A DNA stretch of 8,856 nt from Eubacterium sp. (GTDB lineage Bacteria; Bacillota; Clostridia; Lachnospirales; Lachnospiraceae). The stretch is taken from NCBI GenBank assembly GCA_017445525.1, contig JAFSTZ010000319.1:1-8856 (forward strand), in the 5' to 3' direction. Below the pieces are notes generated by a model. That model was not told the DNA's origin and searched no databases. It worked only from the letters and a program-made list of their open reading frames with translations. This document shows positions 6,370 through 8,856 of this stretch, one piece after another; within the stretch, counting starts at the first letter, position 1; every line of letters begins with the position of its first letter. A program made the position numbers and the translations under genes.

Positions 6370-6709
6370 GGACAAGATTCTATCTCAAAAAATAATCAAG
6401 TATTGTTCACAGATTCAGCAGACTCATGATAGATTTGGTGATGATGAGCATGAGTTTTATGACGATAGCTGTGGGTTTATTTATCGGAATGCCATATCTA
6501 TGCCTATTCAACAGATTGGGGAGCTTGCAAAGTCCTATTCCGATGAGTTTATATCTGAAATATCAGATATTCCCTAGAAACAGATTAAAGGAATGAGAAC
6601 TTATTTTGCGCATGAATACGATGAGATGGATATTGATGTTATATTGAAAACCTCACATGGCGAGATAGACTTATTGAAGAATAAACTTGAGAGAATACTT
6701 GACAATTAA
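6359..6709 (+). pseudogene. hepT: HEPN (HepT/DUF86-like) toxin split by an in-frame amber codon
   Basis: The frame from ATG 6359 runs 72 codons to TAG at 6575-6577, then stays open in the same frame to TAA at 6707-6709; read through, it would give a 116-residue protein, a normal HepT length. The first part shows the HEPN helices (SQKIIKYCSQI, FIYRNAISMPIQQIGELAKSYSDEF). The second part, after the stop, holds IKGMRTYFAHEYDEMD with the RX4HXY ribonuclease motif (Arg 6596-6598, His 6611-6613, Tyr 6617-6619). Homologues usually have Trp where the stop lies (IPW-K-x-I), so a single TGG to TAG change would explain it. The truncated product would lack the catalytic motif and the Tyr that MntA modifies. 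The in-frame ATG at 6593 could in principle start the 38-residue tail but has poor ribosome-site spacing. I read this as an inactivated toxin; a sequencing error or amber suppression is possible. Confidence 0.85.
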
Positions 6710-6730
6710 GAAGTGATAAAGGGAGGAACG

Positions 6731-7960
6731 ATGAAAAAAACAGTATTAACTTTTACAGGTGATATCGGATTCGACCACTATATGTCAGAGAAATGGATCG
6801 ATCCGGAGCTGGTATCCGAGGACATCATGGATGTTTTGAGAGCCTCGGATCATGTTATTATAAATGTTGAGGGCGCGCTGATCGGGAAGGATGCAGAGCT
6901 CGTCACGGCTGCGGAGATGAGGCTTATGCACACGATAGATCCGGCGGCGGTTCCATTTTTAAAAGGCTTGAATTCCGACATCTGGAATCTGTGCAACAAC
7001 CATATCATGGATGCAGGACAGGAAGGACTCAAGAGCACTCTCGACCAAGCAAGAGCGGCAGGGATAGAAACTCTCGGTGTCGGTATGGATATCGATGAGG
7101 CGTCGAAGCCTGTGTATTTCGACGAGGCAGGAGGTATAGGTCTCTTTGCCGTGGGATATCGGAGAGGGTGCAAGCCCGCCGGACCTGATAAGGGCGGATG
7201 TCTGGAGTGGTCCGAGATGGAACGTATCGAGAGCATAATAAAAGAGATAAAATCAAAGTGTCGCTGGTGCATAGTCGTGTCCCACGGCGGTGAGGAGTTT
7301 ACTTCACTTCCCTCGCCGTATACCAGGGACAGGTATCTGAAGTATCTGGAGATGGGCGCTGATATAGTAGTGTGTCATCATCCGCATGTTCCGATGAACT
7401 ATGAGAGAGTTCCGGTGGATAGTCTAACTTGTACCTCAAGTGATAGTTCCGATGGACAACAAAGCTCACAGGCTGCGAAGGACAAGATCATCTTCTATTC
7501 TCTGGGGAACTTTATCTTTGATACCAACTATCAACGCGCACAGTATAACACGGAAAAGGGAGTTGTTTTAAGTCTTATATTAAGTGAAGATAGATACGAT
7601 TTCAAGGCTTACGGGATAGAGATTGACAGATCTGCTGAGCGCGTTGTCAGTGCAGATCTTCCTCTGATCTTTGAGGATGTTCAGGCGGAAGAATACGAGA
7701 AACTTGCTCCGTTATCAGCAAAAGCATTTGTCGAGGCAAATAAAAAACAGCAGATATTTTTATATCCTGATAAATATAAAGATGCCGACGAGGAAACTTG
7801 GCACGAGAACTTCTTCAACCCGAAGCGGAGCGGCAGGGTGCCCGGCGAGGCGCTCGACTTTCAGATCATCTGTCCTTTCGCCGAAAAGGCGGAGAAAGGC
7901 GCATGGAAAGACTCCAAGCTTGAGGGTGTGAAGAAGTATATACTGGATCAGTTGGAGTGA
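6731..7960 (+). CDS. CapA-family (PGA_cap, calcineurin-like) metallophosphatase-like protein
   Basis: This 409-residue protein has the ordered motifs of the CapA/PgsA family: FTGDIGFD at 8-15, INVEGAL at 44-50, LCNNHIMDAG at 87-96, VVSHGGEEF at 182-190, VCHHPHVPM at 214-222 and FYSLGNFIFD at 255-264. The Asp, Asn and His residues correspond to the metal-binding set of calcineurin-like phosphoesterases. The family is named for poly-gamma-glutamate capsule synthesis, but many members have unknown substrates. There is no signal peptide or membrane anchor, unlike membrane-bound PgsA, so it is probably cytoplasmic. ATG 6731 is chosen because GGGAGG lies 4 nt upstream. The in-frame GTG at 6713 has no ribosome site. 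Residues about 229-250 are a Ser/Asp/Gln-rich linker where relatives I recall go almost straight from HPHV to the LGN motif. It starts 21 bp after the HEPN frame and may share its transcript. Confidence 0.85.
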   Translation: MKKTVLTFTGDIGFDHYMSEKWIDPELVSEDIMDVLRASDHVIINVEGALIGKDAELVTAAEMRLMHTIDPAAVPFLKGLNSDIWNLCNNHIMDAGQEGLKSTLDQARAAGIETLGVGMDIDEASKPVYFDEAGGIGLFAVGYRRGCKPAGPDKGGCLEWSEMERIESIIKEIKSKCRWCIVVSHGGEEFTSLPSPYTRDRYLKYLEMGADIVVCHHPHVPMNYERVPVDSLTCTSSDSSDGQQSSQAAKDKIIFYSLGNFIFDTNYQRAQYNTEKGVVLSLILSEDRYDFKAYGIEIDRSAERVVSADLPLIFEDVQAEEYEKLAPLSAKAFVEANKKQQIFLYPDKYKDADEETWHENFFNPKRSGRVPGEALDFQIICPFAEKAEKGAWKDSKLEGVKKYILDQLE

Positions 7961-7963
7961 ATA

Positions 7964-8856
7964 TTATTCCGTAAACAGCGGTGTGGAAAAATATCTCTCA
8001 CCCGTATCCGGCAACAGGGTTACCACGGTTTTGCCTGGTCCCAGTTTTTTGGCCAGCTTGAGAGCTGCCGCTACGTTTGTTCCAGAGGATATCCCGCACA
8101 GGATCCCTTCTTTGGTTGCGAGGAGCTTGGCTGTTTTTATAGCCTCTTCATCGGTTATCACACATATCTCATCATAGATTTCCCGATTCAGGATGGCTGG
8201 GATGATGCCGTCGCCGATCCCCATCTGCATATGTGTTCCTATGGTTCCACCGGCGAGGATCGCCGCCTTCTCAGGCTCCACGGCCCATATCTCTATATCC
8301 GGATGCTTTTCCTTTAAAACCTCACCTACTCCGGTCAACGTACCTCCGGTTCCGATGCCTGAGCAGAAGCCGTGTATCGGTCCTTCAACCTGCTCCAGCA
8401 GTTCGCGAACGGTTCCATTTTTATGCGCTAAAGTGTTGTTCGGATTGTCAAATTGCTGCGGTACATAGACGTTCGGATCCTCGTCCCGCATCCTGAGCGC
8501 CAACTGCAGGCACTCCTCTATTGCCTTGCCGATATCGCCGGAGTCGTGGATCAGTTTTACCTTTGCGCCGTAGTGACGGACCAGCTTTGCTCTTTCCTCA
8601 CTTACGGAGTCAGGCATGATGATGATCGTCCTGTAACCCTTTACAGCTCCCACGAGTGCGAGTCCGACTCCCTGATTGCCGCTGGTCGGCTCAACTATGG
8701 TCGTTCTGTCCGGAGAGATCTCACCGGCCTTCTCAGCTGCCTCGATCATGTTGAATGCCGTTCTGGTCTTGATGGATCCGCCGATATTGACGCCCTCGTA
8801 CTTGACGAGGATCTCCGCCATATCGTCATCCGTTATCCCGGACAGTCGTATCACGG
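7964..8856 (-). CDS. cysK: Cysteine synthase (O-acetylserine sulfhydrylase family), 5' end outside window
   Basis: This is a fold-type II PLP enzyme that makes cysteine from an activated serine and sulfide. The 296 visible residues from codon 8854 include the PLP lysine in NIGGSIKTR (K29), the substrate loop PTSGNQG (56-62), the phosphate-binding GIGTGGT (166-172), GISSGTN (254-260) and LLPDTGERYFS near the C-terminus. The family usually has about 305-310 residues and begins IGNTPLVRL. The first visible residues (VIRLSG) fit that motif, so roughly 12-15 N-terminal residues lie beyond 8856, and the GTG at 8854 is not a start. Canonical CysK has TSGNTG and NPGGSVKDR, so Gln and Thr here are variants. 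The gene converges on the capA-like gene with a 3-bp gap and no terminator between them. The amino acid carrier, acetylserine or another, cannot be fixed from the sequence. Confidence 0.92.
   Translation of the reverse strand, partial: VIRLSGITDDDMAEILVKYEGVNIGGSIKTRTAFNMIEAAEKAGEISPDRTTIVEPTSGNQGVGLALVGAVKGYRTIIIMPDSVSEERAKLVRHYGAKVKLIHDSGDIGKAIEECLQLALRMRDEDPNVYVPQQFDNPNNTLAHKNGTVRELLEQVEGPIHGFCSGIGTGGTLTGVGEVLKEKHPDIEIWAVEPEKAAILAGGTIGTHMQMGIGDGIIPAILNREIYDEICVITDEEAIKTAKLLATKEGILCGISSGTNVAAALKLAKKLGPGKTVVTLLPDTGERYFSTPLFTE

Noticed and set aside
6699..6727. TTGACA at 6699-6704 as a promoter for the CapA-like gene
   Set aside because: At 17 nt spacing the next six bases are GGAGGA, part of the ribosome site, so there is no -10 box.
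6713..6730. A GTG start adding six residues to the CapA-like protein
   Set aside because: No ribosome site precedes it, whereas GGGAGG lies right before ATG 6731.
5845..7960. A new defence system made of HTH-MNT, HEPN and CapA-like genes
   Set aside because: HEPN-MNT is a known type VII toxin-antitoxin module, the toxin is broken here, and a link to the CapA-like gene rests only on adjacency.
7955..8010. A bidirectional terminator between the convergent CapA-like and cysteine synthase genes
   Set aside because: The stop codons are 3 bp apart and I see no stem with a T-run on either strand.

Overview
The window looks like chromosomal DNA of a low-to-mid GC anaerobic Firmicute. I favour Clostridia, most likely Lachnospiraceae. 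This rests on strong AGGAGG-type ribosome binding sites, mixed AT-rich and moderate-GC codon use, a cysteine synthase with a clostridial-looking active-site loop, and an ATP-grasp (PPDK_N) protein of a type I associate with gut anaerobes. Genus cannot be assigned from sequence alone. There are eight protein genes: two run off the window ends and one is broken. I see no tRNA, rRNA, CRISPR array or insertion sequence.

Left part (1-2061, minus strand): a tight operon read leftwards. It encodes a Rid-family protein, a small [2Fe-2S] ferredoxin-like protein and an NAD(P)/FAD oxidoreductase with a C-terminal Cys-rich ferredoxin-like region, which leaves the window. The set resembles the electron-transfer subunits of HcnABC-type, D-hydroxyproline or proline dehydrogenase-type amino acid oxidoreductases. 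A catalytic FAD dehydrogenase subunit would be expected just beyond position 1. The Rid protein has Cys where classical RidA has its catalytic Arg.

Middle (2062-5900): 2062-2232 carries a strong hairpin plus T-run, a candidate promoter and a palindrome centred near -65 of that promoter. This is where a LysR-type regulator would bind, and a lysR-type gene (2233-3117, GTG start) lies directly upstream. That gene follows an 856-residue protein by 45 bp. The larger protein has a degenerate RecA/KaiC-like N-terminus, an ATP-grasp PEP/pyruvate-binding domain and a distinct C-terminal domain, but no phosphohistidine domain. Its promoter fires almost directly into a terminator-like hairpin in its own leader.

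Right part (5845-7960, plus strand): a consensus promoter with an inverted repeat drives an HTH-MNT nucleotidyltransferase antitoxin. The overlapping HEPN (HepT) toxin gene is split by an in-frame amber codon just before its RX4HXY catalytic motif, so this type VII toxin-antitoxin locus appears disarmed. A CapA-family metallophosphatase-like gene follows 21 bp downstream. Convergent with it, 3 bp away, is a cysteine synthase gene whose 5' end lies outside the window.

The points most worth following up are the broken HEPN toxin beside an intact HTH antitoxin that shares a back-to-back promoter region with the ATP-grasp gene, the two terminator-like leaders that share a 14-nt motif, and the Arg-less Rid protein in a redox operon.
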